Source of the DNA: Massilia sp. NR 4-1
GTDB taxonomy: Bacteria > Pseudomonadota > Gammaproteobacteria > Burkholderiales > Burkholderiaceae_D
Direction of reading: 5' to 3'
DNA: 64,000 nt
NCBI RefSeq assembly: GCF_001191005.1
Contig: NZ_CP012201.1
Span: forward strand, 5,456,001 to 5,520,000
Made by a program: the position numbers and the translations under genes. Below the pieces are notes generated by a model. That model was not told the DNA's origin and did no database searches. It saw only the letters and a list, made by a program, of their open reading frames with translations. Below are positions 33,399 through 42,578 of this stretch, piece by piece. Within the stretch, counting starts at the first letter, position 1; each line of letters begins with the position of its first letter.

Positions 33399-33764
33399 AT
33401 GGCCATCCAAAAAATCCTGATCGTCGACGATTCGCCCACCGAACGTTACTACCTCACCGATATCCTGGTGAAGAACGGCTTTTCCGTCACCACCGCCGAA
33501 AACGGCGAGGAGGCGCTGGACAAGATCAAGGCCGACAAGCCGGAGCTGATCCTGATGGACGTGGTGATGCCGGGCGCGAACGGCTTCCAGGTCACGCGCA
33601 CCATCGCCCGCGATCCCGCCCTGCAGGACGTGCCGGTGATTATCTGCTCCAGCAAAAACCAGGAAACCGACAAGATCTGGGGCATGCGCCAGGGCGCCAG
33701 GGATTATCTGATCAAGCCGGTGTCGGCGGCGGAATTGCTGGCGAAGATCGCGGCCCTCGGCTGA
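33399..33764 (+). CDS. pilH: twitching-motility response regulator PilH
   Basis: 121-residue receiver with Asp in LILMDVVMPGANG, acidic pair in IVDDSPTERY and Lys in YLIKPVS. In the Chp system PilH counteracts PilG, acting as phosphate sink or retraction regulator. The MRQGARDYLIKP stretch is characteristic of PilH. It is followed one base later by pilI. Confidence 0.94.
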   Translation: MAIQKILIVDDSPTERYYLTDILVKNGFSVTTAENGEEALDKIKADKPELILMDVVMPGANGFQVTRTIARDPALQDVPVIICSSKNQETDKIWGMRQGARDYLIKPVSAAELLAKIAALG

Positions 33765-33765
33765 C

Positions 33766-34326
33766 ATGGCCAGCGCGCACGGGCTCGGGGCGGCAGCACC
33801 GGACGGCGCCGAGCGCCGCAGCCGGCTGCGCCAGTACCAGGTACAGCTGCTGGAACGCATGCAGGCGGCCAAGGGCGGCGCGGGCAATGCCGGCCGCGAG
33901 CTGGGCGTGCAGGCCGGCGCGCTGCGCGGCCTGCTGGACCTGACCCAGATCGGCGAGATCGTCCCTTGCCAGGCGCTGACGCCGGTGCCGCTGGCGCAGG
34001 ACTGGTATCTGGGCCTGGCCAATATCCGCGGCAATCTGACCGGCGTGGTCGACCTGGCGCGCTACCTGGGCGAAGCGCCCTGCGCGCCGGAGGCGGACAG
34101 CCGCTTCATCACCTTCGCGCCGGCCCTGGGCTATAACTGCGCCCTGCTGGTGGCGCGCGTGCTGGGCCTGCGCCGGCTGGACGAGATGCGCGAGGGCGCC
34201 GCGGCGGCGGCCGAGGCGCAGCCCTGGTGCGCGCAACAATTTGAGGACAAGGAAAACCAGGTCTGGACCCGCCTGGATCTGGGCCTGCTGGTGCGCGAGG
34301 CGCGCTTCCAGCAGGCGGGTAGATAA
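33766..34326 (+). CDS. pilI: chemotaxis adaptor PilI (CheW-like)
   Basis: 186-residue CheW-fold adaptor that couples the PilJ receptor to ChpA. The middle carries the expected pattern LTPVPLAQDWYLGLANIRGN followed by LTGVVDLARYLGE. A short Ala-rich N terminus precedes it. It starts one base after pilH and precedes pilJ by 49 bases. Confidence 0.92.
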   Translation: MASAHGLGAAAPDGAERRSRLRQYQVQLLERMQAAKGGAGNAGRELGVQAGALRGLLDLTQIGEIVPCQALTPVPLAQDWYLGLANIRGNLTGVVDLARYLGEAPCAPEADSRFITFAPALGYNCALLVARVLGLRRLDEMREGAAAAAEAQPWCAQQFEDKENQVWTRLDLGLLVREARFQQAGR

Positions 34327-34375
34327 GAAAACCGCCACAGGCGGCGCCATACCAAGTAACCCGGGGGATGCTGTA

Positions 34376-36688
34376 ATGGTATTCAAGATATTCCCGCGCT
34401 CCACGGCGGGCAGCGCCGAGCCAGCGCCCAATTCGGAATTCGCCGGTTATGGCGACGGCAACTCGCAGTTCGGCCATACCGCCCCGCTGCCGGAGGCGGG
34501 TGCGCCGGCGGCCGGCGAGGACAGCGAAGCGCCGCTGCGCCTGCGCGACGCCATCCGCCGCCGCGGCCCGGCGCCGGTGGCCGATACCGGCCCGGATTTC
34601 AAGCTGCCCCTGATCGGCCACCTGGCGCCGCAGCGCCAGTTAAGCATCCTCTCCAGCGCCCTGGCCCTGAGCCTGGCCTTGAGCGTGGCCTTTGTCGCCC
34701 TGTACGCGCATGAAGGCACGCTCAGTTCCACCCGCACCCAGATCGCGGGCGACGCCCTGATGCACTCGCAGCGCATCGGCAAGGCCGCGCCGAACGCGGT
34801 GGAAGGCAATGCCGAAGCCTTCCGCCAGCTGGAAGAAAGCCGGCGCGAGCTGAATCACGCCTTCACCCTGATGAGCAGCGGCGGCAGCTACGGCGGGCGC
34901 AGCGTGGGTGCCGCGCCGGCCGCGCTGCAAGCGACGCTGGGCCAGGCGCGCCGCGGCTGGTCGGAATCGGACAAGGCGGCGGAAACCATCCTGCGCCTGA
35001 AGCCGGAATTGAGCGGCGTCGATAAAACCCTGCATAGCCTGAACGCCATGTCGCCCGAGCTGCTGGCCCTGAGCGAGGAAATCGGCTCGCTCAAGCTGCA
35101 GCGCGGCGGCAATGCGCGCGAAGTGGCGGCGCTGGGCAAGCTGTCCATGCTGACCCAGCGCATGAGCCGCGGCGCCAGCGAATTCCTGACGGCCGGCGGC
35201 ATCAGCTCGGAAACGGCCTTCCAGCTGGGGCGCGACACCACGGTCTTCCGCAATACGGTGGATGGTTTCCTGAACGGCAGCGATACCTTGCAGCTGCCGG
35301 CCACGCGCGACGCCGAGCTGCGCGAAAAACTGGGCCTGCTGAAAGGGCGTTTCGAGGAATACCAGGCCATGGTCGGCTCGATCCTGAACCGCCTGGATAA
35401 ATTCACCGCCGCCAAAAGCGCCGAACAGCTGATCTTCAGCCGCAACGAGAACCTGCGGCAAAGCCTGACCGCACTGCAGAGCGCTTTCCGCGCGGAGCAG
35501 GAATCCCTGAACTACAGCTTCTGGCTGATGGTGGCGGGCGGCATGCTGACGCTGCTCTCGGCGGCGGCCATCGGCCGCGTGCTGCTGCAGGATTCGCACG
35601 CGCGCACGCGCGGCGCCGACCGCCGCCGCAAGGAAGCCGAAGCCATGCGCCTGCAGGCGCAGCAAAAAGAGGAAGAGGCCAAGGCCATGAACGCGCAGAA
35701 CCAGGCGGCGATCCTGCGCCTGATGAACGAGCTGCAGGAAGTGGCGGACGGCGACCTGACGGTGCAGGCCACGGTGTCCGAGGACATCACCGGCGCCATC
35801 GCCGATTCGGTCAACTACACGGTGGAGGAGCTGCGCGGCCTGGTGGGCCGGGTCACGGTGACGGCCGAGCAGGTGACGTCGGCCTCCACCCATGCGCAAG
35901 GCATTTCCAGCGACCTGCTGCTCGCCTCGCAGCAGCAGTCGCGCGAAATCCAGGACGCCAGTTCCACCGTGGTCAAGATGGCCAACGAAATCACCGAGGT
36001 CTCCAAATCGGCCTCCGAATCGGCCGACGTGGCGCGCCAGTCGGTGGCGGCGGCGCGCCAGGGCGCGACGGCGGTGCAGAACGCCATCAAGGGCATGAAC
36101 GAAATCCGCGAGCAGATCCAGGAAACCTCCAAGCGCATCAAGCGCCTGGGCGAATCCTCGCAGGAGATCGGCGAAATCACCGAACTGATTTCCGACATCA
36201 CCGAGCAGACCAATGTGCTGGCGCTGAACGCCGCCATCCAGGCCGCGTCGGCGGGCGAGGCGGGGCGCGGCTTCTCGGTGGTGGCGGAAGAGGTGCAGCG
36301 CCTGGCCGAGCGTTCGGCCGGCGCGGCCAAGCAGATCGGCGCGCTGGTGCGCACCATCCAGACCGACACCCACGACGCCGTGGCGGCGATGGAGAAATCG
36401 ACCCAGGGCGTGGTCGAAGGCGCGCGCCTGTCCGACGCGGCCGGCGCGGCACTGGAGGACATTTCCCAAGTGTCGAACCGCCTGGCGGAGCTGATCCAGG
36501 GCATTTCGCGCGCCACCGGCATGCAGGCGACATCGGCCAGCGGAGTGGCGCACAATATCCAGCACATCCTGCAGGTCACGGAACAGGCCAAGGATGGCAC
36601 GCAGCAGACCGCGCAATCGGTGCGCAAGCTGTCGGTGCTGGCGCAGGAACTGAAAAACTCGGTATCGCGTTTCCGTATTACTTCTTGA
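34376..36688 (+). CDS. pilJ: methyl-accepting protein PilJ
   Basis: 770-residue receptor of the pilus chemosensory system. The first ~90 residues are cytoplasmic, followed by span 1 (LSILSSALALSLALSVAFVA), a periplasmic PilJ-type sensing region, span 2 near residue 380 (FWLMVAGGMLTLLSAAAIGR), a HAMP-like segment (LMNELQEVADGDLTVQA) and the MCP signalling domain with the conserved tip NAAIQAASAGEAGRGFSVVA (about 617-636). Start is ATG 34376, not the earlier in-frame start inside pilI. The N-terminal cytoplasmic extension is longer than in Pseudomonas PilJ. Confidence 0.93.
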   Translation: MVFKIFPRSTAGSAEPAPNSEFAGYGDGNSQFGHTAPLPEAGAPAAGEDSEAPLRLRDAIRRRGPAPVADTGPDFKLPLIGHLAPQRQLSILSSALALSLALSVAFVALYAHEGTLSSTRTQIAGDALMHSQRIGKAAPNAVEGNAEAFRQLEESRRELNHAFTLMSSGGSYGGRSVGAAPAALQATLGQARRGWSESDKAAETILRLKPELSGVDKTLHSLNAMSPELLALSEEIGSLKLQRGGNAREVAALGKLSMLTQRMSRGASEFLTAGGISSETAFQLGRDTTVFRNTVDGFLNGSDTLQLPATRDAELREKLGLLKGRFEEYQAMVGSILNRLDKFTAAKSAEQLIFSRNENLRQSLTALQSAFRAEQESLNYSFWLMVAGGMLTLLSAAAIGRVLLQDSHARTRGADRRRKEAEAMRLQAQQKEEEAKAMNAQNQAAILRLMNELQEVADGDLTVQATVSEDITGAIADSVNYTVEELRGLVGRVTVTAEQVTSASTHAQGISSDLLLASQQQSREIQDASSTVVKMANEITEVSKSASESADVARQSVAAARQGATAVQNAIKGMNEIREQIQETSKRIKRLGESSQEIGEITELISDITEQTNVLALNAAIQAASAGEAGRGFSVVAEEVQRLAERSAGAAKQIGALVRTIQTDTHDAVAAMEKSTQGVVEGARLSDAAGAALEDISQVSNRLAELIQGISRATGMQATSASGVAHNIQHILQVTEQAKDGTQQTAQSVRKLSVLAQELKNSVSRFRITS

Positions 36689-36695
36689 GGCAAGA

Positions 36696-39600
36696 ATGAG
36701 CAGAACTGATCTTCCCTATAGCGCAACGCCGCAATTCGACACCGGCCCGCTGTCATGGGTCATGGTGGAAATCCGCGAGGCGCTGGGGCGGTCAAGGACG
36801 GCGCTGTTCGAAGCCGGGGGCAGGGAGGCGGAAGACCAGGCCACCGCCCTGCAGCACGCCAAATCGCATCTGCACCAGGCGCATGGCGCCCTGCAGATGG
36901 TCGATGTGGATGGCGTGGTGGTGCTCACCGAACTGGCCGAGCAGGTGCTGGACCGCTTCAAGGCCGGCACGCTCAAATGCAATACCGACCATGTGCAGAC
37001 GGTGGCGAACCTGTACCAGGCGCTGACCGAATTCCTGCAGGAGCTGCTGGAAGGCGAGCCGTTGCAGCCGGTGCGCCTGTTCCCCTGGTACCGCGAGGTG
37101 CAGGCCATGCTGGGCGCGGAGCGCGTGCACCCGGCCGACCTGTTCTTCCCCGACCTCTCGCCGCGCGCCGCCTTGTCGGCCGCCGCGCCGGATGCCGCCG
37201 CCCCCGACTACACGGCCTTGCGCCAGCGCTTCGAGCGCGCGCTGCTGCCCTATCTGAAAGCGCCCGACGCCGCCGCCCAGATGGCGCAGGCCGCCGCGCT
37301 GCAGGACGCCGTGGCGGCCGTCGCCGATGCCCAGCAGGAACCGCAGGCGCGCGCCTTCTGGCTGGCGCAGCAAGCCTTCGCCGGAATGGTGGCCGGTGGC
37401 CAGCTGGAAAGCGGCCTGTATGTGAAGCAGCTGTTTGGCCTGATCAATCTGCAGTTGCGCCGCCAGTCGCAAGGCAATACGGCCTTGCCCGATGGCCTGC
37501 TGCGCGACGCCCTGTTCTTCGTTGCCGCCGCCGATGCCGCCAGCCTGCCGCCGCTGGCGCAGCAGCTGCGCCATGCGTATGCGCTGGAGGGAATGGTGCC
37601 GCGCGATTACGAGGCGCGCCGCTACGGCCAGCTCGATCAGGAAGCGCTGGCGCGTGCGCGCGAAGGCATGCAGCAGGCGCAGGCCGCCTGGCGCAGGCTG
37701 GAGCAGGCCAGCGGCGACGCGGCCCTCAACGATGAATTCGGACAGGCCTTGGCAATCGTGGGCGCGGCCGGCAGCAAGCTTGGCCTGCCCGCGCTGGCGA
37801 CCCTGATGCGCCAGCTGGCCGACGTCGCCAACAGCGCCGCCACGGCCGGACGCAGCGAGGAACTGGGCCTGGAAATGGCGACGGCCCTGCTGTTCGCCGA
37901 ACATGGCCTGGAGCAGATCCGCCACCTGCCCGACGATTTCGCGGCCCATGCCGACACCATCGGCGCGCGCCTGCAAGCCCTGTTGTCCGGCCAGACCCCG
38001 CCCCAGCCCGCGCAATGGCAGGGCAGCCTGGCGCGCCGCATGCAGCAGGACGATACGGTGGCGGCCTTGTCGGCGGAGATGAAGACCGGCCTGCGCCAAG
38101 TGGAAAAAGTGCTGGACGATTATTACGCCGACCCCGCGCGCCGCGCCGAACTGGCGCCGCTGGATGGCGTGCTGCACCAGTTGCAGGGGGCCTTGAGCCT
38201 GCTCGACCAGGACGACGCCGTGCGCGCCGCCCAGCATGTGCGGGCCGAGGTGCACAAGCTGGCCGGCGGGCAGGGCGATCCGGCGCAGGAGGCGAAGCTG
38301 CTGGACCAGGTCGCGCAGAACGTCGGCGCGCTCGGCTTCTTCGTCGATACGCTGGCGCAGAATCCGGCCGGTGCGCGCGAGCGCTTCAGCTTCGACGCAG
38401 AACAGGGCAGCTTCCGCGCCGTCCCCTTCCGCAAGATGGCGGGGGCGGAATCGATTCCGGTGCTGGAGGATGAAGTGGCGCCGCCCGCCACGCCGGTGCC
38501 ACCGCTGCAGGCGCCTGCCGTGCCGCCATCGGGCGCCGCGAGCGAGGCGGGCGATGCCGCTATCGAAGCCGAACTGCTCGACATCTTCATCGCCGAGGCG
38601 CAGGACGTGCTGGCCTTCGTCGACGCCACCCTGGCCAAGCCGCGCGCCGAAGCGGGCAGCCTGGATCATCTGACGATGCTGCGCCGCTCCTTCCACACCC
38701 TGAAGGGCAGCGGCCGCATGGTGGGCCTGAACCACTTCGCCGATGCGGCAGGGGCGGTGGAGCGCACCATGAACCAGTGGCTGGCCGAGGAACGTCCCGC
38801 CAGCGATGCCTTGTTCGCGCTGCTGGAACATGCCGCCGCCGAACTGGGCGCCTGGGTTGGCGAGCTGGTTGCCGCCGGCGCCTCGCCGCGCAATGGCCTG
38901 GCCCTGATCGCCGCCGCCGGGCGCGTGCAGGCGGGCGGCGCCTTCGAGCTTGAAGCCGAAGCGGTGCCCACAACCGTATCCGAACCCGTGTCTGAACCCA
39001 CGCCCGCAGGAGACGCCGCGGCCGATGCCGGCGTTGCCGCCTCCGTCGGCGAAGGCGGGGACGGGGGCGGGACGGAGCCGCCGCCGGAGAGTGCCGCGCC
39101 GCGCCCTGCGGTGACGGTCAACGGCAATGTGATCGGCTTTCCGGCGGCGACCGCGCCGGCCGCCCAGCCGGGCGAGGACAATATCAAGTTCGTCGGCCGC
39201 CTGGCCATCCCGCTGCCGCTGTACAACATCTATCTGGCCGAAACCGATGAAATCGTGCGCCTGCTGGCGCGCGATTTCGGCGAATGGCGCCACGAGCCGC
39301 GCCGCCCGGTCAGCCCGGACGCCCTGCAGGCCGCGCACACCCTGGCCGGCACTTCGGCCACGGTCGGCTTCAAGGCGCTGCGCGAACTGGCTTATGCGCT
39401 GGAAGCGACGCTGCTGGCCTTGCGCGCGCCCGCGCCCCAGCTCGACCATGCCCAGCACGACCTGCTCGACTTCGCGGTGGAGCGCGTGCGCCAGATGCTG
39501 CAAAGCTTCGCCGCCGCCGACATGCCGCCCGAACAGCCGGAGCTGATCGCCGCCCTTGGCAAGCTGCAGGCCGAACTGGCCAGCCCGGCGCGCACCGGCG

Positions 39601-42554
39601 CGGAACTCGACGCCCGGCTCGACTCCCTGCTTGCCGACAGCGAAGGCGCGGCGCTGCCGCAGCCTGTTCCCGGCATGGCCGATCACGCCATGCCGGTGGA
39701 GTCGCCGCTGGAAGACACCCAGGTCCCTGCACCGGCCACCAGCGCCGCCATGCCTTCCGCCGAGGATGAATTGGCGGCCCGCCTCGACGCGCTGTTCACG
39801 GATACCTACCATAGCCTGATCGCCAATCCGCCGCCCGCTCCCGAGCGTGCCGGCCGCCGCGCCGCGCCAGCCGCCAGCGCCGCCGCGAGCGACGATATCG
39901 ACGACCTGTTCGCCTCCGCTTTCGACGACAGCTTCGCGCCTGTCGCACCGCCCGAGGCGGCCGAACTGGCGCCATTTTCGGCGCATGCTCCCGGCCCCGC
40001 GCCGTTGCTGCCGGAAGCGGTGCAGGCCGCATCCTTCGCCGCGCCGGAAGCCGGCGCGGAAACCAGCGCAGCCGGTGAAGCGGGCGCAGCCGTTGCACCG
40101 GCCGCTGAAGAAACCGGCGCGCCGGCATATGCCGCCGCCGACGTGGCAACCCGGGCCGGCGTGGATGCCGCAGCCCTGGCCGAGGCCGAAAGCACCGGCG
40201 GCGCCGATGCAGCCGGCACCGAAGCCGGCTCCGAAGCCGATTCCGAAGTCGAAGTGCTGGCGCTGCCCGGCGCGCCGGCCGAGTTGGCGGTGCCCGCTCC
40301 CGGCAGCTTCCAGGACGAAATCGATGCCGACCTGCTGCCGGTCTTCCTCGAAGAAGGCGCCGACCTGCTGCCGCAGATTGGCGAAGCGCTGCGCACCTGG
40401 CAGCACAATCCCGCCGATTTCAGCCACGCCCAGATGCTGCAGCGCGTGCTGCACACGGTGAAGGGCAGCGCCCGCATGGCCGGCGCCATGCGCCTCGGCC
40501 AGCACGCCCACGAAATCGAAACCCATATCGAAAACATGGTGCACGCGGGCAGCGCCACGCCGCATGCTTTCGAAGAACTGCTGGCCCACTACGACCACGC
40601 CCTGCTGCTGTTCGAACAGCTGCAAGACCCGGCCGCCGTGCAGGGCGCCGCCGCCCAGCAGGGCGAGGCCGCGCCAGCCGGCGGCGCTGCGGCCGGCGTG
40701 CCGGAAAGCGCCGACGCCACTTCCGACGTCGCCGCCAAGACGCCGCTGGTGCGGGTGCGCGCCGATATCCTCGACCGGCTGGTGAACCAGGCCGGCGAAG
40801 TTTCGATCAGCCGCTCGCGCCTGGAAAATGAAGTCGGCTCCCTGCGCGCCTCCCTGAACGACTTCTCGGAAAACCTGAACCGCCTGCGGCGCCAGTTGCG
40901 CGAAGTGGAAATGCAGGCCGAATCGCAGATCGCCTCGCGCATGTCGATTTCCGGCGAGCGCGAATTCGACCCGCTGGAGTTCGACCGCTTCACCCGCCTG
41001 CAGGAGTTGACCCGCATGATGGCCGAAAGCGTGAACGACGTGGCGGCCTTCCATGAAAACCTGGGCCGTTCGGTGGAAGCCGCGAGCGGCGACCTGAACC
41101 AGCAGGCGCGCATGACGCGCGAGCTGCAGCGCGACCTGATGCGGGTGCGCATGGTGCCTTTCGCCAGCATCTCGGAGCGCCTGTTCCGCGTGGCGCGCCA
41201 GAGCGCCAAGGAAGTCGACAAGCGCGTCAACCTGGATATCCGCGGCGGCGGCGTGGACATCGACCGCAGCGTGCTGGAACGCATGGCCGCGCCTTTCGAG
41301 CACCTGCTGCGCAACGCCATCGTGCATGGCGTGGAAACGCGCGAACGGCGCGCCGCGGCGGGCAAGGAGGAAACCGGCGAGCTGCTGATCCAGGTCAGCC
41401 AGCAGGGCAACGAGGTGGTGATCGAATTCAGCGACGATGGCGGCGGCCTCGATCTGCAGCGTATCCGCGCCAAGGCGCGCAGCGTCGGCCTGCTGGGCGA
41501 AACGCAGGAGGTGAGCGACGCCGAGGCGGCCAATCTGATCTTCGAACCGGGCTTCTCCACCGCCGACACCCTGACCGAGCTGGCCGGACGCGGCGTCGGC
41601 ATGGATATCGTGCGCGCCGAGGCGCAAGCCCTGGGCGGACGCATCGACACCATGAGCGAAAGCGGCAAGGGCGCGCGCTTCACCATCCATCTGCCGTTGA
41701 CGCTGGCCGTGACCCAGGTGGTGCTGCTGTCGGCCGGCGGCCGCATGTATGCCCTGCCTTCGGTACAGGTCGAGCAGGTGCTGCAGATGAAGGAGGCGGC
41801 GCTGGGCGAGGCCCAGGCCAAGGGCGAGCTGGTGCTGCATGGCCAGCACACCGCCTTGCACTATCTGCCCGAGCTGCTGGGCGGCGCGGCGCTGCGCATG
41901 CCGGCGCAGCGCTCGGCACCGGTGCTGATGCTGCGCAATGGCAGCGACAAGCTGGCCCTGCATGTGGACGAGGTGCTGGGCAACCGCGAGGTGGTGATCA
42001 AGAATATCGGCCCGCATCTGGCGCGCATGCCAGGCATCGCGGGGGCCACGGTGCTGGGTTCGGGCGAGATCGTGCTGATCCTCAATCCCCTGGCCCTGGT
42101 GCAGCACCTGGCCCAGCATCCCGAGCTGCGCGGCGAATATGCCGAAGCGGCGGGCAGCGTGGCGGCGGGGGCGGGCGAACGGCCGGGATGCACCGTCATG
42201 GTGGTCGACGACTCGCTCACCGTGCGCAAGGTCACGCAGCGCCTGCTGGAGCGCGAGGGCTACCAGGTGGTGCTGGCCAAGGATGGCGTGGATGCGCTGG
42301 AGCAGATGCAGGAGCTGCGGCCCGACATGATGCTGGTCGATATCGAGATGCCGCGCATGGACGGTTTCGACCTCACGCGCAATGTGCGCGGCGATGCCCG
42401 CACGCGCGACATCCCCATCATCATGATCACTTCGCGCAGTGCCGACAAACATCGCAACTACGCGATGGAGCTGGGTGTGAATGCCTACTTCGGCAAGCCC
42501 TACCAAGAGGCGGTGCTATTGAGCGCCATCGCCGGCCTGCTGCCGGCGGCCTAG
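36696..42554 (+). CDS. chpA: chemotaxis histidine kinase ChpA/PilL (CheA type, multi-HPt hybrid)
   Basis: 1,952-residue CheA-type kinase of the pilus chemosensory system. HPt modules with phospho-acceptor His are visible at His667 (RRSFHTLKGSGRMVG), His881 (AAHTLAGTSATVG) and His1253 (RVLHTVKGSARMAG). The region before 600 contains degenerate HPt-like sequence without a clear His. Dimerisation and ATPase domains follow from about 1360, with the N box HLLRNAIVHGVETRERR and a GRGVGMDIVRAE motif. A CheW-like domain comes next, then a C-terminal receiver with Asp1882 (LVDIEMPRMDG). Ala/Pro-rich linkers separate the HPt modules. It starts seven bases after pilJ. No cheB/cheR-like chpB or pilK follows. 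Confidence 0.94.
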   Translation: MSRTDLPYSATPQFDTGPLSWVMVEIREALGRSRTALFEAGGREAEDQATALQHAKSHLHQAHGALQMVDVDGVVVLTELAEQVLDRFKAGTLKCNTDHVQTVANLYQALTEFLQELLEGEPLQPVRLFPWYREVQAMLGAERVHPADLFFPDLSPRAALSAAAPDAAAPDYTALRQRFERALLPYLKAPDAAAQMAQAAALQDAVAAVADAQQEPQARAFWLAQQAFAGMVAGGQLESGLYVKQLFGLINLQLRRQSQGNTALPDGLLRDALFFVAAADAASLPPLAQQLRHAYALEGMVPRDYEARRYGQLDQEALARAREGMQQAQAAWRRLEQASGDAALNDEFGQALAIVGAAGSKLGLPALATLMRQLADVANSAATAGRSEELGLEMATALLFAEHGLEQIRHLPDDFAAHADTIGARLQALLSGQTPPQPAQWQGSLARRMQQDDTVAALSAEMKTGLRQVEKVLDDYYADPARRAELAPLDGVLHQLQGALSLLDQDDAVRAAQHVRAEVHKLAGGQGDPAQEAKLLDQVAQNVGALGFFVDTLAQNPAGARERFSFDAEQGSFRAVPFRKMAGAESIPVLEDEVAPPATPVPPLQAPAVPPSGAASEAGDAAIEAELLDIFIAEAQDVLAFVDATLAKPRAEAGSLDHLTMLRRSFHTLKGSGRMVGLNHFADAAGAVERTMNQWLAEERPASDALFALLEHAAAELGAWVGELVAAGASPRNGLALIAAAGRVQAGGAFELEAEAVPTTVSEPVSEPTPAGDAAADAGVAASVGEGGDGGGTEPPPESAAPRPAVTVNGNVIGFPAATAPAAQPGEDNIKFVGRLAIPLPLYNIYLAETDEIVRLLARDFGEWRHEPRRPVSPDALQAAHTLAGTSATVGFKALRELAYALEATLLALRAPAPQLDHAQHDLLDFAVERVRQMLQSFAAADMPPEQPELIAALGKLQAELASPARTGAELDARLDSLLADSEGAALPQPVPGMADHAMPVESPLEDTQVPAPATSAAMPSAEDELAARLDALFTDTYHSLIANPPPAPERAGRRAAPAASAAASDDIDDLFASAFDDSFAPVAPPEAAELAPFSAHAPGPAPLLPEAVQAASFAAPEAGAETSAAGEAGAAVAPAAEETGAPAYAAADVATRAGVDAAALAEAESTGGADAAGTEAGSEADSEVEVLALPGAPAELAVPAPGSFQDEIDADLLPVFLEEGADLLPQIGEALRTWQHNPADFSHAQMLQRVLHTVKGSARMAGAMRLGQHAHEIETHIENMVHAGSATPHAFEELLAHYDHALLLFEQLQDPAAVQGAAAQQGEAAPAGGAAAGVPESADATSDVAAKTPLVRVRADILDRLVNQAGEVSISRSRLENEVGSLRASLNDFSENLNRLRRQLREVEMQAESQIASRMSISGEREFDPLEFDRFTRLQELTRMMAESVNDVAAFHENLGRSVEAASGDLNQQARMTRELQRDLMRVRMVPFASISERLFRVARQSAKEVDKRVNLDIRGGGVDIDRSVLERMAAPFEHLLRNAIVHGVETRERRAAAGKEETGELLIQVSQQGNEVVIEFSDDGGGLDLQRIRAKARSVGLLGETQEVSDAEAANLIFEPGFSTADTLTELAGRGVGMDIVRAEAQALGGRIDTMSESGKGARFTIHLPLTLAVTQVVLLSAGGRMYALPSVQVEQVLQMKEAALGEAQAKGELVLHGQHTALHYLPELLGGAALRMPAQRSAPVLMLRNGSDKLALHVDEVLGNREVVIKNIGPHLARMPGIAGATVLGSGEIVLILNPLALVQHLAQHPELRGEYAEAAGSVAAGAGERPGCTVMVVDDSLTVRKVTQRLLEREGYQVVLAKDGVDALEQMQELRPDMMLVDIEMPRMDGFDLTRNVRGDARTRDIPIIMITSRSADKHRNYAMELGVNAYFGKPYQEAVLLSAIAGLLPAA

Positions 42555-42578
42555 GCGCCGCCGGTGGGCCTCGCCCGG

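Noticed and set aside
36792..42506. 1,904-residue open frame on the minus strand opposite chpA
   Set aside because: It is a GC-driven shadow of chpA: low-complexity Gln/His/Arg/Gly sequence, no domain, no ribosome site, and chpA has full CheA motifs.
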